Shown: piece by piece, positions 54,785 through 64,000 of the stretch
How positions within the stretch are numbered: the first letter of the stretch is position 1
Layout: the number at the start of each line of letters is the position of its first letter
From: Gigaspora rosea
Lineage: Eukaryota > Glomeromycota > Glomeromycetes > Diversisporales > Gigasporaceae
Reading direction: 5' to 3'
DNA: 64,000 nucleotides
Assembly (NCBI GenBank): GCA_003550325.1
Contig: QKWP01000050.1
Span: 369,801 to 433,800 of the forward strand
The notes under the pieces: model-generated
The model's input: only the letters and a program-made list of their open reading frames with translations
The model's database searches: none
Told to the model about the DNA's origin: nothing
Position numbers and translations under genes: made by a program

Positions 54785-55410
54785 GGTGCTTAATTTCGGT
54801 GGGTACAAAAAAATACTAGTTTAGCATGAACCTAATATTTACATTTCTACATTAATTGGTTTTACATTAGAGATGCGCCTCATGCGTGGCGACGATACGA
54901 GAGAAACCCGGCAATTCTAAAAATGGATTTATTATGAAATTCATAATAAATCTATTTTTAGAATTGCTGGTTTTCCCTTAGCGACACTCATATCATCATC
55001 GCGCGAGTAAATCAGATAGTGTTAAATTTCACAAGAAACCAATTTTTATTGAAGAAAATTTTGGCAGTGATTGATCAAAGTAGACTTTTTTTTTTTTTGA
55101 TAAAAATAATTGTGGGGATGAAGCTGAAATTTTAAATATTTTATTATTAAAATTAAAATTTTTGGGGCGAATTTTTTGTACCATACCCATAATAGTTAGA
55201 TTTGAATTTAGGGACAGTGCACTAATTAAAAAGTATAGATGGATTTTAATATATAGAGATTGAACCCTTGGGAAAACTTCTACCCGGTTATTATAAATTA
55301 TTATCGCCCTACAATAATTAATTAGACAAAAAAAAAAATAAAAAATAAAAAAAATTAAGACCATCATAAAACTTATAATTTGCTGAACTCTAAAGTTCAT
55401 CGTATGAAGT
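54785..55410 (+). mobile_element. Element copy A with central perfect hairpin, inverted partner at 61948-62568
   Basis: It starts GTGCTTAATTTCGGTGGGTA and ends GTATGAAGTCACATGAT. The reverse complement of 61948-62568 matches throughout. In the centre, 54912-54966 is a hairpin with arms CAATTCTAAAAAT...ATTTTTAGAATTG, extended by GGTTTTCCCTTAGCGAC-type flanks. A pair TAGAGATGCG (54869) and CGCACATCTCTA (about 55453) may mark a hAT-type boundary, with weakly matching flanks. Confidence 0.6.
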
Positions 55411-55559
55411 CACATGATATACAAAATATATGTTGGGCTTATCGCACATCTCTAGTCTACATTCTTTTTATAAAGCACACTATACATTTTACTATCTATA
55501 AACCAGATCTACTATCTAACTTGGTTGAGTTCTTATACGAAATATATTAAAAGCTTATT

Positions 55560-55780
55560 ATTTGGCAATGCTAATACAGAAATGATGTCACATGATATGT
55601 TGTCCAGAAGGACAAGTCTCACGTGTTTTATGACGCAGTTTTCATAACTTCGTCTCTTATATATTTATGCTTAACTTCGAAATAGAGCCTGCAGAAAAAA
55701 ATTTTGCTTTGCCAATTCAAAGAAAGAATAAATCTTCTGGGCTATTCTTTACTTAGTAGTACAGGTAGTTGTTTTTTTTT
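55560..55780 (-). pseudogene. Fragment of last exon (3' half) of the 314-aa gene family, minus strand
   Basis: The reverse complement reads AGCCCAGAAGATTTATTCT, CTCTATTTCGAAGTTAAGC and GACGAAGTTATGAAAACTGC followed by the GAGACTTGTCCTTCTGGAC unit, aligning with the 3' end of exon 6 and its downstream repeat at 58090-58290. Frameshifts and a TAG break it. With the adjacent element copy A it forms an inverted duplicate of 61660-62568. Confidence 0.7.
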
Positions 55781-55886
55781 GAGTTCTTTATTAACTACCA
55801 TCTGAGCTTGGTGTCCTATTAACATCATTTCCTTTTTACTGTACGGCTAATACTACTATTAGTATCACACAAAATACGTTAAGCTT

Positions 55887-56165
55887 TTTTAAAACTTGAA
55901 CGAAAATATCTCAGCAACCACCCAACCAAAATCAATATATTTTTTTTATTTTGGTTCTACAAATTTATAGAATTAAATAAAAAAAAAATTCATCGGTTTT
56001 GGTTCGATGATTGCCGAGATATCGATCAAAGTTTGAACCATTTAAAACGCTTACAAAACAGTCGTGCATTAACAAATCGAAAATTGTTTCCAAATTTGGA
56101 CAGCTCCTCTATTCATTGTGCAACCAATATGGTTGATAGGCAAAATTGTATTTCCGGTAACCTAT
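55887..56165. repeat. Duplicated foldback segment, partner at 62912-63362
   Basis: ATCACACAAAATACGTTA, TATCTCAGCAACCAC, TTGCCGAGATATCG and GTGCATTAACAA occur in the same order at 62912-63362. Within each copy TATCTCAGCAACCA and ATTGCCGAGATA form an inverted pair around a poly-A/T centre. In the second copy that centre is the 133-N gap. Confidence 0.75.
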
Positions 56166-56424
56166 TATTGGTGTTTCAAGAAAGGTTAAGAATTCCCTTT
56201 TCTGTTATTTATTTCGCTAATTACGGACCGTACAAGCACTAAAGACAGCAATCTGGCTTCACATTAATCGGATTTATAAAATATGGTGCCAATATACGCA
56301 AATGAAATGATAAAAGGTTCTCCATTTGTGGTGAAGAATTGACAGGCAAAAGAATAAAAGCGCTAAACATCGGGAGAAAACATAAGGGAAAATATAAAAT
56401 CCTTAAATTTTTGGTAGACCAATA

Positions 56425-56757
56425 AGGCAACAAAGTTGGTTTTTCGTTTTGCATTACTCGCCATCCCATTTTTTCAATTTTTTTTTTCTTTAAGATCCCA
56501 ATTGTGCCAATTGTTCGATTTTTGACATCCATTTTTTCCCGCTATTTTCATTTGGTTTCACCCGATGGAGACCTTAATTTCTCGTAATTGTCCGATAGGA
56601 CTGACAGGACTGCCGGCCCAATTTTTTGATTCCTTGTTGTACAAAATGAAAAATTAACCTTGTATAACCTTAAATGTGAACATTATTCTATTTGCAGTAA
56701 ATTAAAAAAAAAAAAAAAACGTCCGTAATGCAAAACGAAAAATCAACTTTGTGTGGC
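56425..56757. mobile_element. GGCCACGCAAAGTT-type MITE, degenerate/composite copy
   Basis: AAAGTTGGTTTTTCGTTTTGCATTAC (positions 56432-56457, related to the TIR at 47691) opens it. GAAAAATTAACCTTGTATAACC near 56650 is a decayed inverted partner, and a second right end, TAATGCAAAACGAAAAATCA, lies at 56726. The two right ends suggest a nested or composite insertion. Confidence 0.55.
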
Positions 56758-56929
56758 TAATATAGAAGACATCGCATAATATCATGTGGTAAAAGTCGGT
56801 CCCACTATCGTTATATTCTAAGGCGGGTAAATTCAACAAATGTATTTTATTTTTTACAGCCAAAGGTCATATACATATATAAATACATGTACTTATTGAT
56901 CGTCCTAATTCTCTGACAGCGGTAATAAT

Positions 56930-58258
56930 ATGGATAAAGTGAATAAAATAACTGAGAAAAACTTTGTAGACTGTCTTGGCCCTAAAGAGCAATGGGATTC
57001 CTCACTCAAAGATGCTATTGTAAGTTTATCTTTAGCTCTTTAATTTATGACATAAAACTTAATCTTATAATGCTTAATTTTTCAGGAGTATTGCCTTGGG
57101 GCATCGTATCCTGTAATAATTCATTATGGAGAGGAGGATAAATTTAATATTATGTACAATCAAAGTATGTAAAAATTAATTTATCTGCTCATTAATTATT
57201 GTATATTTTCTAAATATCTAATTATATGAATAAGAATGTGCAGAAAAGGTGCCAGTTATAAGATATAAGCATTCACACGGTTAGTTATAGTCACATAGCT
57301 TTGTATTAACAAAAAGAAAAGGCTAAATTTTAATTGATATTTTAATATTAAATAGAACTTGCATTTGGAAAAAATTTTAGGGAAGTTTTATCTCACAATC
57401 AAGTTGTGATATCATTATATAAACGGTAAATATTACAAATTATATATAGTAAAAAAATTTTTTTAATTAATTATACGTAATAACTATTAAATTTTACTTA
57501 TTAAGTATTTTAAATGGAGAAACTGAATATAAACGTGACTTTCCTCACAAAGATCCGATTAATGACAATAAGGAATTAGAACAACGCTACTACACTTTTT
57601 TAATGTCTCCGATTCGCAATAAGGATGTTATAATTAAAGCTATGTTGTGTGTGTGTGAGGATACAACTGATAAGGTTCTAGGAATAGAAAGAGTTCCCAA
57701 TTCTTTGACTCGTTAGTAAATTATTTAAGTAAATAATCACTATTTGTTAACAAAACATTATTAAAGCATATTTCTATTTCTATAATCTTCTTAGGACTTA
57801 TCAAAGAGTTAACCGCTACAAATCTACAAAACACAATAACTGAAATTAGGGAAGAAGAAAGTGAGAATTCTGAAAATTTGCTTTATTTATATAATAAGAT
57901 AACCGATGCCGAAAATCGTAACAAGATCGCAAATCAAGAAGTTATAAAATCTTATTATTTGTTCGGAAAAGCTCTAATTCAACGTTTCAAATATTACTCT
58001 GATAAATCTTTCAATGAACATCAAGCTCAAATTGCGGTTAATAATGAACTCAAAAAACAACTGCCTGGTACTACTAAGAATGCCCGTAATAAAAGAAAAG
58101 AAAGAGCCCAGAAGATTTATTCTCTCTTTAATAATATTGGTATTAAAAAAATAGAATTGGTAAAATCTTTTTCTGCTGACTCTATTTCTAAGCTAAGCAT
58201 AAAAAATATCGAATATGTAAAAGACGAAGTTATGAAAACTACACCACAAAGGACATGA
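56930..58258 (+). CDS. Intact six-exon gene, 314 aa, function unknown
   Basis: Exons 56930-57019, 57086-57164, 57244-57279, 57356-57425, 57506-57711 and 57795-58258 are joined by short GT-AG introns (66, 79, 76, 80 and 83 bp). Phases match at every junction, and the 945-nt CDS ends in TGA. The protein begins MDKVNKITEKNFVDCLGPKE. It has no signal peptide or membrane segment. The last exon encodes a basic helical region (YYLFGKALIQRFKYYSDKSF, PGTTKNARNKRKERAQKIYS, VKSFSADSISKLSIKNIEYV) with a putative nuclear-localisation cluster KNARNKRKER. I recognise the SFSADSISKL-type tail as recurrent in Rhizophagus proteins, but know no function. An identical copy of the 5' part starts at 63666, and broken copies of exon 6 lie on both sides. 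It is preceded by a 45-bp leader shared with that copy. Confidence 0.85.
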
Positions 58259-58402
58259 GACCTTGTCCTTTTGGACAATATTGTGATATTATTCACCACA
58301 AGCATGTGAGACCTTGCCCTTTTGGACAATATTGTGATATTATTCATCACAAAGCACGTGAGACCTTGTCCTTCTGGACAATATTGTGATATTATTTTTG
58401 CC
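58255..58402. repeat. Three tandem repeats immediately after the stop codon
   Basis: A unit of about 60-65 bp containing GAGACCTTGTCCTTTTGGAC and AATATTGTGATATTATTCA occurs at 58257, 58309 and 58369. It overlaps the 3' end of the intact gene and is present, at one copy, beside the exon-6 fragments at 55.6 and 61.9 kb. It may be a 3'-UTR element. Confidence 0.75.
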
Positions 58403-58734
58403 TGTACTAGCATTGGCAAATAATAAAATTTTAACATATTTCGTATAAGGGCAAAAAAATGAAACAATGACACTATGTACCGGTATATTAAATATCGTTT
58501 TATCAGTAAACTATTTTATTTAAATTAATTTTTGTCTTATGGCTTCTAATTCAATTAAAGTTCAAATTTTCGATGTAAGGAAAAGCGATGCACACTCACG
58601 ATAAATGAATATAATAACTAATAACCCATTTCATATATATTTAAATTAGAATAATAATACCATTCTATTTAAAAAACGTTCCTCCACAATAAGTATACAA
58701 AATATTTGCACAAATCTGAAAATTACCATCGCTA

Positions 58735-59032
58735 TATTAGGCCACGCAAAGTTAATTTTTATTTATTTTTTTTTTTTTTTTAGAAAAAAAAAATAACTTT
58801 GGTGGCCTAAATTAATTCATGTTCACATTTAAGGTGACGCGAATAACATGGAATTTTATCGGACCTATCGGGTAATTCCGGAAAATTAATGTCATCATCG
58901 GGTGATACCGGAAAAATTAAATGCCAGAAATGGAATAATTGGCACGATAGGAATTTTTTTAAAAAAAATTTTTTTTGGAAAAACTGGGTCGGCGGTTTAT
59001 GCAAAACGAAAAATTAACTTTGCGTGGCCTTA
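58735..59032. mobile_element. GGCCACGCAAAGTT-type MITEs, short foldback plus adjoining copy
   Basis: TTAGGCCACGCAAAGTTAAT at 58735 and ATAACTTTGGTGGCCTAA at 58791-58809 make a 75-bp hairpin over a poly-T/poly-A core. A further right end, AAATTAACTTTGCGTGGCCT, lies near 59012-59031. The sequence between has GC-containing words (TATCGGACCTATCGGG, ATCGGGTGATACCGG). Confidence 0.6.
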
Positions 59033-59597
59033 TGATGTATTCTTATCAATGTATTTAGAAAAAAGATATCCATTTTCATCGTGCAATATTTATTTATTTA
59101 TTTTTTTTTTGATCGAATGTTCGTGCATTTTTTTTACATTGATTTTAAATACTGTATCTATCGGCGTATCACTATTACATATTAATTTTTTTATCATATT
59201 GTAGATGCTTAAATATTAATGAAGCAAAGAATTTGCGTCAAGAAATTTTATAAAGTCGGATAAAATAAAAACAAATAGAATTAGAATTATCAGCTGTATT
59301 TTGTTTAAAACGTGATGGTCATGGTTTTCGGTTGAAAGTATAAGCATGGAGTGGTTATTGGCAATCTACAGTCATGTACTTGCCTTTTTGAAATTAGTTA
59401 ACCATATATATACAAGACCCCGGATATCAGTAGACTCCAAGGCGTGAAACTCAAATCCAATGAGGTTTTTTTTCAAATATCTAGGCAGCCCACTACAGTT
59501 TTCACTTACAACATAAACAACTATTTGAAATTAACAGTACAGTATATTTTCCAGTTCGGCACAAAGAGTATTCTCTATCTATTAATAGCAAGTTTAA

Positions 59598-60990
59598 ATG
59601 CATAATTGTATTAACATTAATGAAGCTATAGAAATTAATAGTGGTGGCCATGGAGTAATTTATAAATATGAATGTAAAATTTGTAAAAACACAAAAGTCC
59701 TTAAACGTTTAAAGGACAGTAAACAGCATAAAAAATTCGACAATGAGGTAAATGAAAAATTTATTTATTGCATTTAGGATCCTAAAAAAGCAGTTTAAAT
59801 TATTTGTATTGAGGGTTTCAGAATTAACGTATTTAAAAAATCTTATTTGTGTATCAAAAATTTTGAAATCGGAAAATGTAATGGGAGTGTTAGAGACTCC
59901 CATTTAACGAAAAATAAACTTTCCAATGACAAAAATCATCATTACAAATTTATTATACATCGCTCGTTTGAAAATAAATACGTTATCTATTCGTGTCAAA
60001 ATTAGATTCCCGCACGATAATTCTGAAACCTCTCTCTCATTATGAATAATTAAATTTAAATATATCAATGTCATAAATATCAGCAGAGAATGATTTTTTT
60101 ATGACAGGGTGAAATCTGAGTCAAAGAAACTCGATTTCACCCGTATTTTCTTATCACTAATGCGCGATCTTTATTTTAAACTTCATAAAAGATCGAAATT
60201 TTACGAAAAATTCTGGGACATTCTAATATAATTACTTTCTATGAACCTGTAAAAGGTATAATACTGAGTAATTTATTAAAATTTTTTAGAACGATTTTAA
60301 ATTACTTAATACCTGGTTAAAATATTTCTAATTTTACTGTTTAATATCTCAAAAATAGATCCTTCTAAAGAATATTATTTTATGATTTTACAATATGCGA
60401 TAAAGATTTACGGGATTATTTAAGAGAAATTTTCAAAAGTCTGCAATTGATTGATAAATTTCGTATGGCTGAAGAAACTGCGCGAGGTCTTTGGTTTTTA
60501 CTTCTAAAGATATAGTTCATTGTGACTTAATAAGCACACATATATATTTTATTTACATATTACTTTAATTTTTTAAATTAACATCTATCATTTTTTTGGT
60601 AGAATTCTAGAAATATTCTTATCTATAATAAGCAAATTAAGATCACTGATTTTGGTACGTCGAGGCAGATCAAAGGTTCAACACTGCCATATTCAGAAAT
60701 TGAAGGCATGGCAGCATATATAGATCCCAGATGCTTAAAAGATTCAATATACGATAAAAAAATCGGACATTTTTAGTCTTGGGGTTATTCTTTGGGAGAT
60801 TTCAAGCGGTCAACTACCATTCAAACAAATGTCTTCATCTGAAATCTCACTTTTGGAAATGCAATTATCAGATGAATTTAGAGAAACTCCAACAGAAAAA
60901 ACACCATTTCAATACGTTGAACTTTACAAGAAATGTTGGAATAAAGATCCTAATATTCGCCCGGAAATGCCTTTAATCATTAAAACTTAA
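59598..60990 (+). pseudogene. TKL-type protein kinase, broken
   Basis: ATG at 59598 opens exon 1 with a Gly-rich loop (INSGGHGVIYKYE) and a VLKRL lysine motif, ending at a GT donor (59748). After a 611-bp gap the frame resumes at 60359: PSKEYYFMILQYA, frameshift, DYLREIF, FRMAEETARGLWF, frameshift, SKDIVHCDL (His-Cys-Asp catalytic loop, 60518-60526). A small intron follows whose donor is AT instead of GT, then NSRNILIYNKQIKITDFGTS (DFG 60648), AAYIDPRCL, frameshift in an A-run near 60765, and FSLGVILWEISSGQLPF and CWNKDPNIRPEMP, ending TAA. Family members phosphorylate Ser/Thr/Tyr. This copy lacks part of the N-lobe and cannot be active. Confidence 0.75.
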
Positions 60991-61169
60991 ATAGGTTACA
61001 AAGCTCAACTACATATACATTCATCGATATCTAATATTACGTAAGTACATATACATGCAAAATAGTTAAACTTAATCTTGAAGTTTTAATATTGTGTGTA
61101 TAACTTAAATTTATACTAAAAGTAGACTAAAATATCGACATGCATACATGTCGCACTTGTAAGTCGTAA

Positions 61170-61660
61170 AATTCCTATTCTTTGGCACGATCCATTTTCG
61201 CTCAAACGAACCTTTATTCATTTCTAATTGTTTTTCGGCGAAAATTCGATTTTAAAAAATTGTGACAATTTTTTCATTCAAACGAAGCCTTTATTCATTT
61301 CTAATTACTTTTCGACGAAAATTTGGTTTTAACAAATTGTGTAAGATTTCAATTCCTATTCTTTGGCAAAGATCTGATTATTTTTTGACGAAAATTCGTT
61401 TTTAAAAAAATTGTGTAAAATTTCAATTCCTATTCTTTGGAAAGATCCATTTTCATTCAAATGAAGCTTTTATTCATTTCTAATTATTTTTCAATGAAAA
61501 TTTGTTTTTAAAAAAAATTGTGTAAAATTTCAATTCCTATTCTTTGGCAAAATCCATTTTCATTCAAACGAAGGCATTTATTCATTTATAATTATTTTTC
61601 GACGAAAATTCGGTTTTAAAAAAAAAATTATCTATTTCGATTCCTATCGTTCAAACGAGG
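61170..61660. repeat. Tandem array of about 110-120 bp units
   Basis: CAATTCCTATTCTTTGGCAA, TCCATTTTCATTCAAACGAA, TTTATTCATTTCTAATTA and TTTTTCGACGAAAATTCG recur in order about four to five times. Related words are dispersed at 44.3-45.5 kb. The array is non-coding and abuts an exon-6 fragment. Confidence 0.8.
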
Positions 61661-61940
61661 ACATTTATTTGTTCGGAAAAGTTCTAATTCAACATTTCAA
61701 ATATTACTTTTATAAATCTTTCAATGTACACCAAGCTCAAATGGTGGTTAATAAAGAACAACTACCTGGTACTACTAAGAATGTCCGGAATAAAAGAGTA
61801 GCCCAGAAGATTTATTCTTTCTTTGAATTGGCAAAATTTTTTTCTGCAGACTCTATTTCGAAGTTAAGCATAAAGAAAATCAAATATATAAGAGACGAAG
61901 TTATGAAAACTCACCATAAAACACGTGTGACCTTGTCCTT
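61660..61940 (+). pseudogene. Fragment of last exon (3' half) of the 314-aa gene family
   Basis: TGTTCGGAAAAGTTCTAATT through GACGAAGTTATGAAAACTC aligns with 57961-58250 of the intact gene. The translation LFGKVLIQHFKYYFYKSF and FSADSISKLSIKKIKYIRDE shows an almost continuous frame with two short deletions, but the fragment lacks exons 1-5 and a start. Element copy B follows it in inverted orientation. Confidence 0.75.
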
Positions 61941-61947
61941 CTGGACA

Positions 61948-62568
61948 ACATCATGTGACTTCATACGGTGAACTTTAGAGTTCAGCAAATTATAAGTTTA
62001 ATGATGGTCTTAAGTTTTTTTTTTTTTTTTGTCTAATTAATTATTGTGGGGGCTAAAGTTGAAATCAGTTGAAGTGAAGTTTGGGATCTCCATTTAGATA
62101 TATGAAAGCAACTAAAATCCATCTATACTTTTAATTAGTACCCTGTCCCTAAATTCAAATCTAACTATTACGGGCATGGTACAAAAAATTCACCCAAAAA
62201 TTTAAATTTTAATAATAAAATATTTAAAATTTCAGCTTCATTCCCCACAATTATTTTTATCAAAAAAAAAAATGACTACTTTGATCAATCACTGCTAAAA
62301 ATTTTCTTCGATAAAAATTGGTTTCTCGCAAAATTTAACATTATCTGATTTACTCGCGCGATGATGATATGAGTGTCGCTAAGGGAAAACCAGCAATTCT
62401 AAAAATAGATTTATTATGAATTTCATAATAAATCTATTTTTAGAAACTCTTAACGACACTCATATTGCCTCGCATGCATGAGGAGCATCTCTAATGTAAA
62501 ACCAATTAATGTAAATATTAGGTTCATGCTAAACTAGTATTTTTTTGTACCCACCGAAATTAAGCACC
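61948..62568 (-). mobile_element. Element copy B, inverted partner of 54785-55410
   Basis: Read on the minus strand it starts GTGCTTAATTTCGGTGGGTA and ends in GTATGAAGTCACATGAT, like copy A. It keeps the central hairpin (TCTAAAAATAGATTTATTAT and its inverse near 62397-62446). Together with the exon-6 fragment at 61660 it mirrors the arrangement at 54785-55780. Confidence 0.65.
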
Positions 62569-62639
62569 TCCTTGATAAAATATTTATTGTACGACTAACC
62601 AAATGTTAACCGCATTTTTAGCATTCACTTATTTGCGCG

Positions 62640-62910
62640 GGTAATACAAACTCCCGGAGAGGAAATAGCCAATCGGAGAGTGCAAATTTTGACAAAAAAT
62701 ATTTAAATCGATTTGGTGCACTAATTAAAAATGCCGGAATGAAATTTTACATAGTAAACATTACTCTAACCCTATAGCCTCTAACATTAAGGCTCTAACC
62801 CTAATTTTTTATCTAACGCAGTTGGTTTATTTTACAAAATCGGTTTTTGTATTACCCGTGCAAATAAATAAAATGGCATTTTTATACTGTATTATGAAGT
62901 ATGATTAGAT
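62640..62910. other. Short non-genic stretch with CTAACCCT motifs
   Basis: CTCTAACCCTATAGCC and CTCTAACCCTAATT occur at about 62763-62802, resembling scattered telomere-like units. No gene was seen. Confidence 0.35.
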
Positions 62911-62911
62911 G

Positions 62912-63362
62912 TTGTATCACACAAAATACGTTACCGGTAAGCTTTTTTTAAAACTTTGAGTGAAGGTATCTCAGCAACCACACAACCAAAACCAATATTT
63001 TTTTTTATTTGGTTCTACAAATTTATAGAATTAAAACAAAAAAAAAAAAAAAANNNNNNNNNNNNNNNNNNNNNNNNNNNNNNNNNNNNNNNNNNNNNNN
63101 NNNNNNNNNNNNNNNNNNNNNNNNNNNNNNNNNNNNNNNNNNNNNNNNNNNNNNNNNNNNNNNNNNNNNNNNNNNNNNNNNNNNNNAAAAAAAAAAAAAA
63201 AAAACATCGGATTCGGTTCATTGATTGCCGAGATATCGCTCGAAGTTTTGAACCATTTAAAATGCTTATCAAACAGACGTGCATTAACAATTCGGAATTG
63301 GTTCCAAATTTGGATTCATAGTGACAATCAATATGGTTTATAGGTAAAATTGTATTTCCAGC
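62912..63362. repeat. Duplicated foldback segment, partner of 55887-56165
   Basis: It shares ATCACACAAAATACGTTA, TATCTCAGCAACCACA, TTGGTTCTACAAATTTATAG and TGATTGCCGAGATATCG in order with the copy at 55.9 kb. The centre is an N gap between poly-A runs. Confidence 0.75.
63054..63186. other. Assembly gap (133 N)
   Basis: N run bounded by poly-A on both sides, in the centre of the inverted segment. Frames across it are artefacts. Confidence 0.98.
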
Positions 63363-63665
63363 ACCTTTAATTAGTGCTCTAAGACTGGTCACGAACTCGT
63401 TTTATTTGGAAGCATGTCAACCTATTGGTAGAACGGTTGAACTATTTTATTAGTGTTTCAAGAAAGGTTTAGAATTCATTTTCTGTATTTTTATTAATTT
63501 CGCTAATCACGGAACATACCGTTTTGAGCATGAAATTTTTTTTAAGACTTTGGGCGAACAATCATTAAACTAATCTCAATAAAAAAAATTTTTATTTGAG
63601 TTTTAGATATTTGTAATAATACATGTACTTATTGATCGTCCTAATTCTCTGACAGCGGTAATAAT

Positions 63666-64000
63666 ATGGATAAAGTGAATAAAATAACTGAGAAAAACTT
63701 TGTAGACTGTCTTGGCCCTAAAGAGCAATGGGATTCCTCACTCAAAGATGCTATTGTAAGTTTATCTTTAGCTCTTTAATTTATGACATAAAACTTAATC
63801 TTATAATGCTTAATTTTTCAGGAGTATTGCCTTGGGGCATCGTATCCTGTAATAATTCATTATGGAGAGGAGGATAAATTTAATATTATGTACAATCAAA
63901 GTATGTAAAAATTAATTTATCTGCTCATTAATTATTGTATATTTTCTAAATATCTAATTATATGAATAAGAATGTGCAGAAAAGGTGCCAGTTATAAGAT
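63666..64000 (+). CDS. Second copy of the 314-aa gene, 5' part, cut by the window end
   Basis: Exon 1 (63666-63755), exon 2 (63822-63900) and the start of exon 3 (63980 onwards) repeat those of the gene at 56930. By direct reading, 63621-64000 equals 56885-57264 without a single difference, introns and leader included. The product starts MDKVNKITEKNFVDCLGPKE. Such identity means a very recent duplication or an assembly duplication. The 3' exons lie outside the window. Confidence 0.8.

Noticed and set aside
55029-55400. 123-aa minus-strand ORF
   Set aside because: It lies entirely within element copy A, and the corresponding frame is broken in copy B at 61948-62568.

Overview
The window looks like a repeat-choked, very AT-rich chromosome segment of an arbuscular mycorrhizal fungus (Glomeromycotina, Rhizophagus-like). 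That assignment is an inference. It rests on the base composition, short GT-AG introns, decayed TKL-type kinase, SPRY and TPR (SLEIEPND-type) sequences of the kind that are massively expanded in these fungi, a Ty3/gypsy retrotransposon, and several multi-copy gene families that I associate with Rhizophagus from memory. No bacterial, organellar, rRNA or free-standing tRNA gene is visible.

The only gene that reads through without a break is a six-exon gene at 56930-58258 (314 aa, unknown function). Its first exons recur, identical base for base, at 63666-64000, where the window ends. Broken copies of its last exon lie at 54.6, 55.6 and 61.7 kb. Everything else with coding character is damaged: a transposase-like gene at 3.8-7.0 kb, a SPRY fragment at 22.9 kb, a GRPxLEE-family gene at 37.0-39.0 kb, a minus-strand gene at 39.8-43.3 kb, a minus-strand TPR array at 46.8-50.9 kb, and a kinase at 59.6-61.0 kb.

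Mobile DNA dominates, and many elements can be bounded exactly by target-site duplications (TSDs). They are: a piggyBac-like deletion derivative at 4782-5735 inside the transposase-like gene; a 681-bp hAT element nested in a 1557-bp hAT element (13232-14788), both with perfect 8-bp TSDs; a 4.4-kb element with 230-bp terminal inverted repeats (14.93-19.35 kb) that has collected a tRNA-headed SINE, a second poly(A) retro-insertion and several foldbacks; a hAT MITE at 20835-21023; a 9.4-kb Ty3/gypsy element at 26498-35897; a long-arm TA-flanked foldback at 40248-41054 inside the minus-strand gene; a 9-bp-TSD element at 49643-50539 and a GCCGTAAT-repeat element at 47296-48634, both inside the TPR array. 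A hierarchical satellite (about 45-bp monomers in 310-330 bp higher-order units) fills 8.1-11.3 kb between palindromic inverted ends.

Three signals cut across the window. First, repeat copies differ mainly by CG to TG/CA changes, which points to cytosine-methylation decay. Second, internal stops in the Ty3 element are almost all TGA (10 TGA, 2 TAA, 0 TAG). Third, the Ty3 element carries an unusual block of four tandem zinc knuckles plus a coiled coil between protease and reverse transcriptase, and an extra intact 229-aa ORF after integrase. Two runs of N (47786-48166 and 63054-63186) are flanked by poly-A/T inside inverted repeats and are assembly gaps.
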